From positions 1 through 64,000 of the forward strand of contig CAYWXM010000014.1 in assembly GCA_964462595.1 (NCBI GenBank): a DNA stretch of 64,000 bases, read 5' to 3'. Both the position numbers and the translations under genes were made by a program. Shown piece after piece: positions 35,133 through 42,942 of the stretch. Source of the stretch: SURF-21 sp964462595 (GTDB lineage Bacteria > Actinomycetota > Geothermincolia > Geothermincolales > RBG-13-55-18). Within the stretch, counting starts at the first letter, position 1. The number at the start of each line of letters is the position of its first letter. The notes under the pieces are model-generated. The model saw nothing but the letters and a program-made list of their open reading frames with translations, did no database searches and had not been told where the DNA came from.

Positions 35133-36113
35133 TTACGGCCGCCCCTGGATGTCCACTTTTGGGAGCAGCCTGAAGGTCGGAAACAGCCATGGATACTCGA
35201 AAGCGACGATCTCCGACACCAGCTCCCCCGCGAAGTGCAGCACCTGTATAGAATCGGCGGCGTATATACGGCGCACCTCGTCCAGCCGGTAGACGCCGAA
35301 GGCAAGCTGCCCGTTGGCGCGCCGGGGCAGCAGCCGCCAGCGGCCTCTCGCGTCGCCCGCCAGCGGGCGGGATGCGAGGTGCTTCGCCACCGCGTCACGG
35401 CCCTCGTACCAGGATGGAGACGGCGGCGATTGCAGGATCACATCTTCGTGGAGCCTGCCTGCCAGGCCCGCCACGTCGCCCGTTTCCCAGGGGTAGAGAT
35501 AGCGCATGAGGAGTTCTGCCGCCCTGCCTTCCCCTGGAGGCTCCCTGTTTCCTCGCGCGGAGTCGTACACCTGGGACATGGAACCGCGGGCGGCCTCCAG
35601 TGACCTCCCTGCCTCCCCGGCGCCGGTCCCCAGCACCTCCGCCAGGACTTCGGTTTCCCATCCCATGGTATCGGCCATGACGAGGCAGAGGCGCTCGCGT
35701 GGCCGCAGCATCTGCAGGGCGGCGATAAAGGGCAGGGATACGCTCTCTCTCGCACCGTAGACCCGCCCGCTCTCCGGCCCCGGGTCAGGGAGGAGGTCGT
35801 CGGGAAAAGGTTCGAGCCAGGAATCGCCCTCCCGCGGCTGCAGGGGGGGAAGGCCGGGGTCGGAAGGCGCGCCGTAAAGGCGGGGCAGCCCGCGTGGGGG
35901 ACGGTCCGCGAGGGAGACCGCGCACTTGCGCGCGGCGTCCTTCAGCAGCTCGGTGCACGTTGGAGCCCCTTCGGCCCGGTAGGAGCCGCCGACGAGTAGC
36001 AGCGTATCCTCGGCGAGGCCTTCGGCTTCCAACAGCGAGCCGCCCATGCGGTAGCACAGCAGAAGCAACTCTTCACGGCATCCCTCAAACGGGGAAAGGT
36101 TATTCCCGGCCAT
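35133..36113 (-). CDS. ECF41/SigJ-like sigma factor with SnoaL-type C-terminal domain
   Basis: A 326-residue protein. Residues 1-110 are a degenerate sigma region 2; WLEPFPDDLL and ARESVSLPFIAALQMLRPRE then LCLVMADTMGW match ECF41-type linkers and region 4; the remaining 120 residues resemble the SnoaL-like fold that modulates these factors. The region-4 recognition helix is poorly conserved. ATG 36111-36113 lies inside the end of the anSME gene (14-bp overlap), so the two are co-translated, a link between this factor and sulfatase maturation. Confidence 0.7.
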   Translation of the reverse strand: MAGNNLSPFEGCREELLLLCYRMGGSLLEAEGLAEDTLLLVGGSYRAEGAPTCTELLKDAARKCAVSLADRPPRGLPRLYGAPSDPGLPPLQPREGDSWLEPFPDDLLPDPGPESGRVYGARESVSLPFIAALQMLRPRERLCLVMADTMGWETEVLAEVLGTGAGEAGRSLEAARGSMSQVYDSARGNREPPGEGRAAELLMRYLYPWETGDVAGLAGRLHEDVILQSPPSPSWYEGRDAVAKHLASRPLAGDARGRWRLLPRRANGQLAFGVYRLDEVRRIYAADSIQVLHFAGELVSEIVAFEYPWLFPTFRLLPKVDIQGRP

Positions 36114-37398
36114 GGCAGTTCTTGAACTTCTTTCCGCTGCCGCATGGGCAGGGGTCGTTGCGCCCGGCACGCGAGAAGGCTTCCCTCAAGGCGTTGTCGC
36201 GCTCCTCGATGATACCCATGATCTCGTCGGCGTAGCGGCCCTTTTTGAGCAGGTCGGCCACGATGCGCATAACCGGGTCGATGTGGTTATAAAAGGCCCT
36301 GTATCCCTCGCAGAGGTAGTTCAACCCCTCCTCGCCGTCCGGGGTTCGCGCGAAGCGGTTCTTGGGGCATTCGCCCCGGCAGGCGAAGAGCATCTCGCAC
36401 TCGCGGCAGTAGCGGGGCAGAGCGTCGCGCTTGTCCTCGCCGAAACGGCGCAGCTTCTCCGAGGACACCAGCTCGAGCATGGGTGTCTCCATGATGTTGC
36501 CGAGCAGGTAATCCGGCTCCACGAAGTGGTCGCATACGTAGAGGTCTCCGTTGTGCTCCAGGGCCAGGGCCCTGCCGCAGGTCTCGTCCGTGATGCACAT
36601 GGCCGCAGCCGCCCCCGCCCAGGATGCCGCAGCGGCCTCGAAATAATTGATGAACACCGTGCCCACATCCCGGCGTACCCATTCGTCGAAGACGGCGATG
36701 AGGAAATCCCCCCACTGCGCGGGGCCCACGGAACGGTCGGTCACCGTGTCTCCTTCCTGCAGCAGGGTCGAACCGTCGGTATTTATCCTCTCCACGATGG
36801 GCAGGAACTGTATCCAGTCCACCCCCAGTTCGTCGCGGAAGAAACGGTACACGTCGAGGGGATGGCCCGCGTTGGCGGCGTTGACGGCGCAGAGGATGTT
36901 GAAATCAACGCCGTGGCGCTGCATGAGCCTTACGGCGCGCTGCACCCTGTCGAAAGTGCCTTTGCCGCCCTTGTCGCGACGATAGACATCGTGCAGCTCG
37001 CGGGGCCCGTCCACGGAAAGACCGACGAGGAAGCCGTTCTCGCGCAGGAACTCGCACCAGGCGTCGTCCAGCAGGGTGCCGTTGGTCTGTATGGTGTTGG
37101 AGATACGCATGCCGGGAGGGGCGTGTTTGGCCAGCAGTTCGATCGAGCGGCGGAAGAAGTCGAGGCCCATGAGAGTGGGTTCGCCCCCCTGCCAGGCGAC
37201 GACGGCCTCGGGGACCCGCTGGGCCTGCGTGTACTGGCGTACGTATTCCTCCAGGACCTCGTCTTTCATGCGGAAGTCGCTGCCGGGATAGAGCCTCTCT
37301 TTCTCCAGGAAGAAGCAGTAGGCGCAGTTGAGGTTGCAGTCGGCGCCGGTGGGTTTGACCAGGATATGGAAGGCTGCTGGAGCTTTACGGCCTGGCAA
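36100..37398 (-). CDS. Anaerobic sulfatase-maturating enzyme (radical SAM/SPASM)
   Basis: A 432-residue radical SAM protein. The SAM cluster is C21-NLN-C25-AY-C28; the SPASM cysteines lie at about residues 260-345 (CITDETC, CRECEMLFACRGECPKN). It ends with a SEC-C motif NDPCPCGSGKKFKNCHG. anSMEs oxidise the Cys or Ser of sulfatases to formylglycine without oxygen, and two target sulfatases with Cys motifs are adjacent. The start is TTG (37396-37398) with AGGAGGTAGCGA upstream. Divergent from the second SulP gene. Confidence 0.9.
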   Translation of the reverse strand: MPGRKAPAAFHILVKPTGADCNLNCAYCFFLEKERLYPGSDFRMKDEVLEEYVRQYTQAQRVPEAVVAWQGGEPTLMGLDFFRRSIELLAKHAPPGMRISNTIQTNGTLLDDAWCEFLRENGFLVGLSVDGPRELHDVYRRDKGGKGTFDRVQRAVRLMQRHGVDFNILCAVNAANAGHPLDVYRFFRDELGVDWIQFLPIVERINTDGSTLLQEGDTVTDRSVGPAQWGDFLIAVFDEWVRRDVGTVFINYFEAAAASWAGAAAAMCITDETCGRALALEHNGDLYVCDHFVEPDYLLGNIMETPMLELVSSEKLRRFGEDKRDALPRYCRECEMLFACRGECPKNRFARTPDGEEGLNYLCEGYRAFYNHIDPVMRIVADLLKKGRYADEIMGIIEERDNALREAFSRAGRNDPCPCGSGKKFKNCHGRE

Positions 37399-37590
37399 TC
37401 GCTACCTCCTGCACTTGCGTATTAATCAGCTTTGCGTAACCCGTAGCCTGTTTACCCATTATTGCATGCCGAAAAGATGGAGTCAGCCGCCGTACAAGGT
37501 TATGATATTTACCGTAGAGGGAGACTCCTCTGGATGCGCCCGGAGGGTCCTCGAGGGCAGCGGGCACGACGACGGAGGCACAGGTTTATA

Positions 37591-39309
37591 ATGGCGGATT
37601 CTTCCAGGGGATTGAGCGGCCAGCTGCAGCGTTATCTTCCCATCCTCTCGTGGTTACCGGCCTACCGGCGGGAATGGCTCTCTGGCGATATAGCTGCCGG
37701 GTTAACGGCATGGGCGGTAACCGTGCCCGTGGCCATGGCCTTTGCGGGCATAGCCGGCATGCCGGTGCAGTACGGCCTGTACGCGGCATGTCTCGCCCCA
37801 GCCTGTTACGCGCTGTTCGGGACATCCCATCACCTGAATGTCGGGCCCGTAGCCACCGCTGCGGCTATTTCGGCGGCTACGGTCATGCCCCTGGCCGTCA
37901 GGGGGACCCCTGTATATATTACCCTCGTCGCAGTCCTTGCCCTGATCGTAGGGGCACTGCTCACCCTGGGGGGGCTGGCCAGGGCGGGTTTTCTGTCCAA
38001 GCTTCTGGCGCGGCCGGTACTCGACGGCTATATCGTAGGCACCGCCATCTTCATCGCCGTGGGCCAGCTCGAGAAACTGTTCGGTGTAGAGGCCGGAGGG
38101 GGAAATACCTTTATCGTTTTCGCGGACATACTGCGCCAGGCTGGCTCGTGGTCCTGGATCACCCTGTCTGTCGGCATCGGCTGTCTGCTGCTGCTCATCT
38201 TGTTACGCATGAACGTGCCCAGGGTCCCTGCGGCCCTGACCGTGATGGTCCTTTCCATCCCCCTTGCCTATCTCTTTTCGGCAGGAGAGCACGGCGTGGC
38301 GCTGGTGGGCGAGCTGCCTCGGGGTGTGAGCATCCTGTCGCTGGAGGGAGTGGGTATCAGCGACGTCGTCCGGCTCCTGCCGGGAGCGCTCGCGCTGGCT
38401 CTTTTCGCCTTCACCGAGTCCCTGCCTTTCGCCAGGGCCTACGCGGTAAAACACTCGTACAAGGTCGATCCCAACCAGGAGATGATCGCCCTCGGGGTCG
38501 CAAATATAGGGTCGGGCTTCCTGCGCGGTTTTACGGTGGACGCCAGCTTTACCCGCACCGCGGCCAGCGAACAGGCTGGGGGCAAGACCCAGTTAGCATC
38601 ACTTATCTGTTCGGGCCTTACCCTGGTAACCGTCTTTCTCTTCACCGGGCTTTTCAAGTATCTGCCCCTCGCCACCCTGGCCGCCATCGTCGTCTTTACG
38701 GTTGCCAGGCTGGTCGACCTCAAGCCCCTGCTGCGTCTCCGCCGCAGCAGCAGGGACGATTTCGCACTGGCCCTGGTAGCCCTCTTCGGAGTGCTCCTCT
38801 TCGGCGTCGTCGTCGGTATACTCATCGGCGTGGTCCTCTCGCTGGCGGGATTCGTCGTCAGGGTCAGCCGCCCGCACACGGCCGTACTGGGGGTGGACGA
38901 GAGCGGCGCTCACCATGGCGCCCTGAAGTATCGCCCGGGTTATAAGTCTTACGCGCCCCACTTGATCATCTACCGGTTCGACAGCCCACTCATCTTCGTA
39001 AACGTCGACAGGTTCGTGGATGACATACGGCGCCTGGTCGACGAGGCCGATCCGAAGCCCCGGGCCGTGATCGTGGATTGCGAGGTGATATACGAGATGG
39101 ACACCACGGCCAGCGACGAGTTTGCTGGCCTTCATGCCGCATTGAGCGGCGAAGGAATCGAGGTGCTGCTGGCCTGCGTTCATTCACCCCTGCGCTCGTT
39201 CATGCAGCGGGACGGCGTTATCGATATCGTCGGCGAGGAGAACGTCTTCAATACGTTGCACGGCGCGGTGCAGTCCTTCAAGCAGCGATATCCGGATCTT
39301 TGCCAGTAG
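37591..39309 (+). CDS. SulP family anion transporter, second copy
   Basis: A 572-residue SulP protein parallel in structure to the one at 31274 (WLPAYRREWLSGDIAAGLTA in both styles) with a C-terminal STAS domain (VIVDCEVIYEMDTTASDEF). Divergent from anSME. I start at ATG 37591, the position that matches the other copy; frames upstream to 37462 are open but lack a strong site and are rich in Arg. Substrate unknown, possibly sulfate. Confidence 0.88.
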   Translation: MADSSRGLSGQLQRYLPILSWLPAYRREWLSGDIAAGLTAWAVTVPVAMAFAGIAGMPVQYGLYAACLAPACYALFGTSHHLNVGPVATAAAISAATVMPLAVRGTPVYITLVAVLALIVGALLTLGGLARAGFLSKLLARPVLDGYIVGTAIFIAVGQLEKLFGVEAGGGNTFIVFADILRQAGSWSWITLSVGIGCLLLLILLRMNVPRVPAALTVMVLSIPLAYLFSAGEHGVALVGELPRGVSILSLEGVGISDVVRLLPGALALALFAFTESLPFARAYAVKHSYKVDPNQEMIALGVANIGSGFLRGFTVDASFTRTAASEQAGGKTQLASLICSGLTLVTVFLFTGLFKYLPLATLAAIVVFTVARLVDLKPLLRLRRSSRDDFALALVALFGVLLFGVVVGILIGVVLSLAGFVVRVSRPHTAVLGVDESGAHHGALKYRPGYKSYAPHLIIYRFDSPLIFVNVDRFVDDIRRLVDEADPKPRAVIVDCEVIYEMDTTASDEFAGLHAALSGEGIEVLLACVHSPLRSFMQRDGVIDIVGEENVFNTLHGAVQSFKQRYPDLCQ

Positions 39310-39326
39310 TGCCCGGGCTTGCGGGA

Positions 39327-39965
39327 TCAGTGGTTCATGGTGTGGTAAATGACCACGCTAAGGTTATGGATCAGGTCATCGCGGTCGGATGTCAGGCCTT
39401 TGTTCAACCATTGCAGGTTGGCGTATTCCAGCATGGTCACGATGATCTGGGCCGTGACCGCCGGGTCGAGGTCATGGCAGAGACCCTGCTCCAGGTGTTC
39501 TCGCAGCTTCTTTTCCACGATGCGCAGGAAGGGCTGGTTGAACTCCTCGAGTACCTGGCGGAACTCCTCGCTTTCCAGGGAGGCGCGCACGATGAGGGGA
39601 TGGATGTTTGAATAACGGGCGAATACTTCCATCACGCCGCGTATGATGATCTCCACCTCCGCCAGTGAAGTCACCGGGAGGGCCTCCGTATCGCCTTCCC
39701 GATACCAGTCGAAGACCTCGAACTCCTCGATCATGTCCTGGAGCATGAAACGGAGGAGGTCATCCTTGTTGTGGAAATAGAGCCAGAAGGTCCCGTGCCC
39801 TATCCCGGCACGGTTGATGATCTCCGCCACGGTCGCCTTGTCATAGCCGTTTGCAGCGAAAGCCTCCTCCGCCGCCTCGACGATACGGCGGAGCGTCTCG
39901 CGCGAACGGTCCTGGGCGAAACGCACCCCTCGCACGGAATTATTTGGCTTGCTTTTCTTGCTCAT
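39327..39965 (-). CDS. TetR/AcrR family transcriptional regulator
   Basis: A 212-residue regulator with helix-turn-helix at about residues 24-70 (EIINRAGIGHGTFWLYFHNK) and a helical C-terminal half. ATG 39963-39965 has AAGGG five bases upstream. A perfect 7-bp dyad at 39981-39997 lies just ahead, suggesting autoregulation. It is divergent from the marR gene and convergent with the second SulP gene, 17 bp apart. Confidence 0.88.
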   Translation of the reverse strand: MSKKSKPNNSVRGVRFAQDRSRETLRRIVEAAEEAFAANGYDKATVAEIINRAGIGHGTFWLYFHNKDDLLRFMLQDMIEEFEVFDWYREGDTEALPVTSLAEVEIIIRGVMEVFARYSNIHPLIVRASLESEEFRQVLEEFNQPFLRIVEKKLREHLEQGLCHDLDPAVTAQIIVTMLEYANLQWLNKGLTSDRDDLIHNLSVVIYHTMNH

Positions 39966-39980
39966 GTGCACCCTTACAAA

Positions 39981-39997
39981 TGTGACTTACAGTCACA
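39981..39997. promoter_or_regulatory. TetR operator (TGTGACT-TAC-AGTCACA)
   Basis: A perfect inverted repeat with 7-bp arms and a 3-bp spacer, 15 bp from the TetR start. It is the likely autoregulatory site. Confidence 0.7.
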
Positions 39998-40207
39998 ATT
40001 TAACATTTCAGCTGCAAGAGGTCAATTCAACCTTTCGTATTATACCTCTATTCCGCGCGAGGGCCGTTCTTTCCCATGCTACATATGGGCTGCCCTTTGT
40101 TCTCCGGGCGGGTTCGACGATTGCCGTGCGCGCCGGAGAGCGATGCATCCGGGATCGCCTCCGCCGCACCCCAACCCGTTCGGACCGGTAACCCGCGTGC
40201 GCTTTGC

Positions 40208-40236
40208 TTGACCCGCTGAAGCGGCGGCTTTACAAT
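40208..40236 (+). promoter_or_regulatory. Promoter of the marR gene
   Basis: TTGACC (40208-40213) and TACAAT (40231-40236) are spaced by 17 bases. The start of transcription would be near 40243, only about three bases before the ATG at 40246, so the mRNA is probably leaderless. Confidence 0.65.
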
Positions 40237-40245
40237 TATTGTGTT

Positions 40246-40779
40246 ATGAAAAATATGAAAGATGCAAAATTATCATCCCATGGGGGCAAGGAAAACGAGC
40301 TCTTTGCCGAGATGGTGGAGACGGTGTTTCTCTTTATGCACCAGCACTACGGTGAGTTCGGGGCCATCCTCAAGGAAAACGACATCAACTACACGCAGTA
40401 CGTCACCCTGATCATCATCTATATGAACGGGGCGCTGAGCGAGGGGGAACTCGCGAAGGTGTTATTCATCAACCCGTCCACCGTCAGCCGCATGGTATAT
40501 GCCCTGGAACAGAGGGGCTGGGTCGAGAGCACACGCGATAAGGCCGACCGCCGCAAGGTGATCGTCACCCTCTCCGCGGTTGGAAAACGAAAGATGAGGG
40601 CGATGAAGGACAAGCAGGCCGAGGTGGTGGCGCGGCAGGTATCGCACCTCGGAGGCGACGATAAAGAGTTCGTTTACCAGGTTGCCGAGTTCGTGAACAA
40701 GGCGCTGAAGATGATGATATCGGCCGACGCCGTGGTGAGTGGAGAGCCTGATAAGGAAAAAAACCCGGCCGGCCGTTAG
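40246..40779 (+). CDS. MarR family transcriptional regulator
   Basis: A 177-residue winged-helix regulator. The DNA-binding segment ELAKVLFINPSTVSRMVYAL and the wing with the D-x-R-DRR pattern (RDKADRRKVIVTLS) are typical. The ATG at 40246 is about three bases from the predicted transcription start; the TTG at 40204 that would extend it lies upstream of the -35 box. An ATG at 40255 is an alternative. The target is not evident. Confidence 0.85.
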   Translation: MKNMKDAKLSSHGGKENELFAEMVETVFLFMHQHYGEFGAILKENDINYTQYVTLIIIYMNGALSEGELAKVLFINPSTVSRMVYALEQRGWVESTRDKADRRKVIVTLSAVGKRKMRAMKDKQAEVVARQVSHLGGDDKEFVYQVAEFVNKALKMMISADAVVSGEPDKEKNPAGR

Positions 40780-40818
40780 GGCCTGGCCAGGGTGACGCGC
40801 AGTCGCCCGCAGGTGGGC

Positions 40819-41388
40819 TCAAGACCCCGGGGGCTGTTTCATCTCCACGGCGACAGGACCCTCGTCCACGTCCCGCTGGAAATATTCCCCGGTGCGAAAG
40901 CGAAAGAGCCGCGCAAGCAGAAGCTGTGGGAAGCTCTCGATGAAAGTGTTGTAGATACGCACCGAGCCGTTGTAATACTTACGGGATGCTGCGAGGTGGT
41001 CTTCCACCGTTACCAGTTCCCGGGCCAGGCGTTCGAAGTTCTCGTCGGCCTTCAGCTCCGGGTAGCGTTCTCTGAGCACGAATATCTCGCTCAAAGCACC
41101 AGCTAGAGACAGTTCCCTTGCCCCCTTATCCCTCACCCCGGTTGCCGCTTCGGCTTCGGTCCGCATGTGCGTAACCTTTTCCAGGACCTGCTCCTCGTGC
41201 AAGGCATAGCCCTTCGCCGTCGAAACCAGGATTGGTATCAGCTGGTGGCGCAGCTTCAACTGCACGTCGATGTCCTTCCAGGCCTTCCTGGTCTTGTTGC
41301 GCAGGCGGATCATGTGGTTGAAGACCAGCACCACGGCGAGGAACAGCGCGGCCCCCACGGCGATGACGATATACACCCAAGCTTCCAT
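40819..41388 (-). CDS. LemA family protein
   Basis: A 189-residue protein with one N-terminal membrane segment (residues 5-25) and the LemA coiled-helical domain (LRNKTRKAWKDIDVQLKLRH, ARKYYNxxVxxYN-like ending AASRKYYNGSVRIYN). LemA proteins are membrane-anchored with an extracytoplasmic N-terminus in other bacteria and an unclear role. It converges with marR, with 39 bp between stops. Confidence 0.88.
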   Translation of the reverse strand: MEAWVYIVIAVGAALFLAVVLVFNHMIRLRNKTRKAWKDIDVQLKLRHQLIPILVSTAKGYALHEEQVLEKVTHMRTEAEAATGVRDKGARELSLAGALSEIFVLRERYPELKADENFERLARELVTVEDHLAASRKYYNGSVRIYNTFIESFPQLLLARLFRFRTGEYFQRDVDEGPVAVEMKQPPGS

Positions 41389-41820
41389 GAGTAGATTATA
41401 ACAGCGGGTTTCCTCCGCACGAACGCCGGTCCGATCAGCCGTGACCCTGGTGGGCTACGGGTCGGCCTAAACCATACGAGCATAAGAGAGGATCAAGGTT
41501 CGGAACCCCGCCCGGGTGTCGCCTATACAAAAAACCCCTTCCCGAGCACCGGAAGTCGATCCGAAACGTCCCATATGAGCTTCCCCTGCCCGAGAACCGG
41601 GGGTCGATCTGAAGCGACCTTCGCGAGCAGTATGCTCGACAGGAGGCCTTGCTCTGGATATGCACCCTGCGAGTGCTGAGCGAGGATCGTTACCCCCGGG
41701 CTCGGGCAAACAAAGAAGAAGCGAGGATCGTTACCCCCGGGCTCGGGACGCAGAACACACGTACATATCGTCATCGTGCTGTCCTATAATGGTTAAGAAT
41801 TGGCGCAGTAAGGAGAAACG
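41389..41820. other. Repeat-containing intergenic region
   Basis: No gene is visible. It holds a 27-bp direct repeat (41680-41706 and 41721-41747, GCGAGGATCGTTACCCCCGG...) and a looser pair around 41538-41610 (CCGAGCACCGGAAGTCGATC / CCGAGAACCGGGGGTCGATC). The start of the exonuclease operon is preceded by AGTAAGGAG at 41806. Confidence 0.55.
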
Positions 41821-42939
41821 ATGGCTGGACTGAGACTTCTGCATACGGCCGACGTGCACCTGGGTGCGCCCTTCGCTTTCCTGGGGAGGCGAGGCAGGGA
41901 GCAGCGCGAACAACTCAAGGCCACGTTCTCCCGGGTGATAGAACTTGCCCTCACGTCACAGGTTGACGCCATGCTTATCGCGGGCGATCTCTTCGATTCC
42001 GCCTATCCGCAACCCGGCCTGGTGGGCGAGGTCGTGTATCAGCTGCGCCGTCTCGACAGCGAGGGCATCTGGACCTTCATCGTTCCCGGGACCCACGACA
42101 GGCTGCAGCCGGGTGGGGTTTATGAAAGCGGCGAGATCTCCGGGCTGCAGCACCTGCACGTGTTCCGGGGGAGCGAGATGATGCCTTTCACCGTGGAGGG
42201 GCTCGGGCTCGACGTATACGGTATGGCCACGAGCGGCGAGGGCAAGGACGTCCTGAGCGGTTTCCGTGCCGGGGATGCCGGGCGCTGGCGCGTGGGCATG
42301 CTGCACGCATCTTTCGTACTGCCGGGAAAGGTCGAGCGGGACGAGATGCTCGTCTCCGCGGGCAGCGTGAGCGGCAGCAACCTGCATTACCTCGCCCTGG
42401 GCCACTGGCATTCCCCGGGTGATTACAGTCAGGGAAGCACGGTGGCTTTCTTCAGCGGTCCACCCGAGCCTTTGGATCTGGGTAAGGGCGAGGAGGGGAA
42501 AGTCCTGCTGGTGGAACTGGAGGAGGGAAGCCCGGCGAAAGTAAACCCTATCCCCGTCGGTACCCGGCGCATGGTCCGCCTGGAGCTGGATGCCGGAGAG
42601 ATAGGAGGCCCGGCGGAGTTCTATGCCCACGTGAGGCGCATGGCCGATCGCGACCTGGCCCTCGAAGTGCGCCTGAAGGGCCTGTGGGGCGAGGATTGGA
42701 TGGCCTGCGACTGGGAAAGGATGGAGGAAGAACTCTCCCCGCTCTTTTTCCACCTTCGCCTGGAGATCGAGCCGGCCGGCCTCTTCGAACACGACCTCGA
42801 GGCTTACGCGGAGAGAACGGTCATCGGCCGCTTTATCCGCATAGCCCGCAGGGAGATGGCGGGCAAAGAGGGAGAGGACCTGCGCATAGCCGAGGAAGCC
42901 CTGCGCCTCGGGCTGGCCTATATAACGGGGAGGCCGTAG
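41821..42939 (+). CDS. YhaO/SbcD-like DNA exonuclease (metallophosphoesterase)
   Basis: A 372-residue calcineurin-like phosphoesterase. Metal ligands are in HTADVHLG (D11, H13), IAGDLFD, GTHD, and the later GHWHSPG. Proteins of this type pair with the SMC-like YhaN and cut DNA ends or hairpins. The YhaN-like gene starts 3 bp after the stop. The ATG follows AAGGAGAAACG. Confidence 0.88.
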   Translation: MAGLRLLHTADVHLGAPFAFLGRRGREQREQLKATFSRVIELALTSQVDAMLIAGDLFDSAYPQPGLVGEVVYQLRRLDSEGIWTFIVPGTHDRLQPGGVYESGEISGLQHLHVFRGSEMMPFTVEGLGLDVYGMATSGEGKDVLSGFRAGDAGRWRVGMLHASFVLPGKVERDEMLVSAGSVSGSNLHYLALGHWHSPGDYSQGSTVAFFSGPPEPLDLGKGEEGKVLLVELEEGSPAKVNPIPVGTRRMVRLELDAGEIGGPAEFYAHVRRMADRDLALEVRLKGLWGEDWMACDWERMEEELSPLFFHLRLEIEPAGLFEHDLEAYAERTVIGRFIRIARREMAGKEGEDLRIAEEALRLGLAYITGRP

Positions 42940-42942
42940 GAG

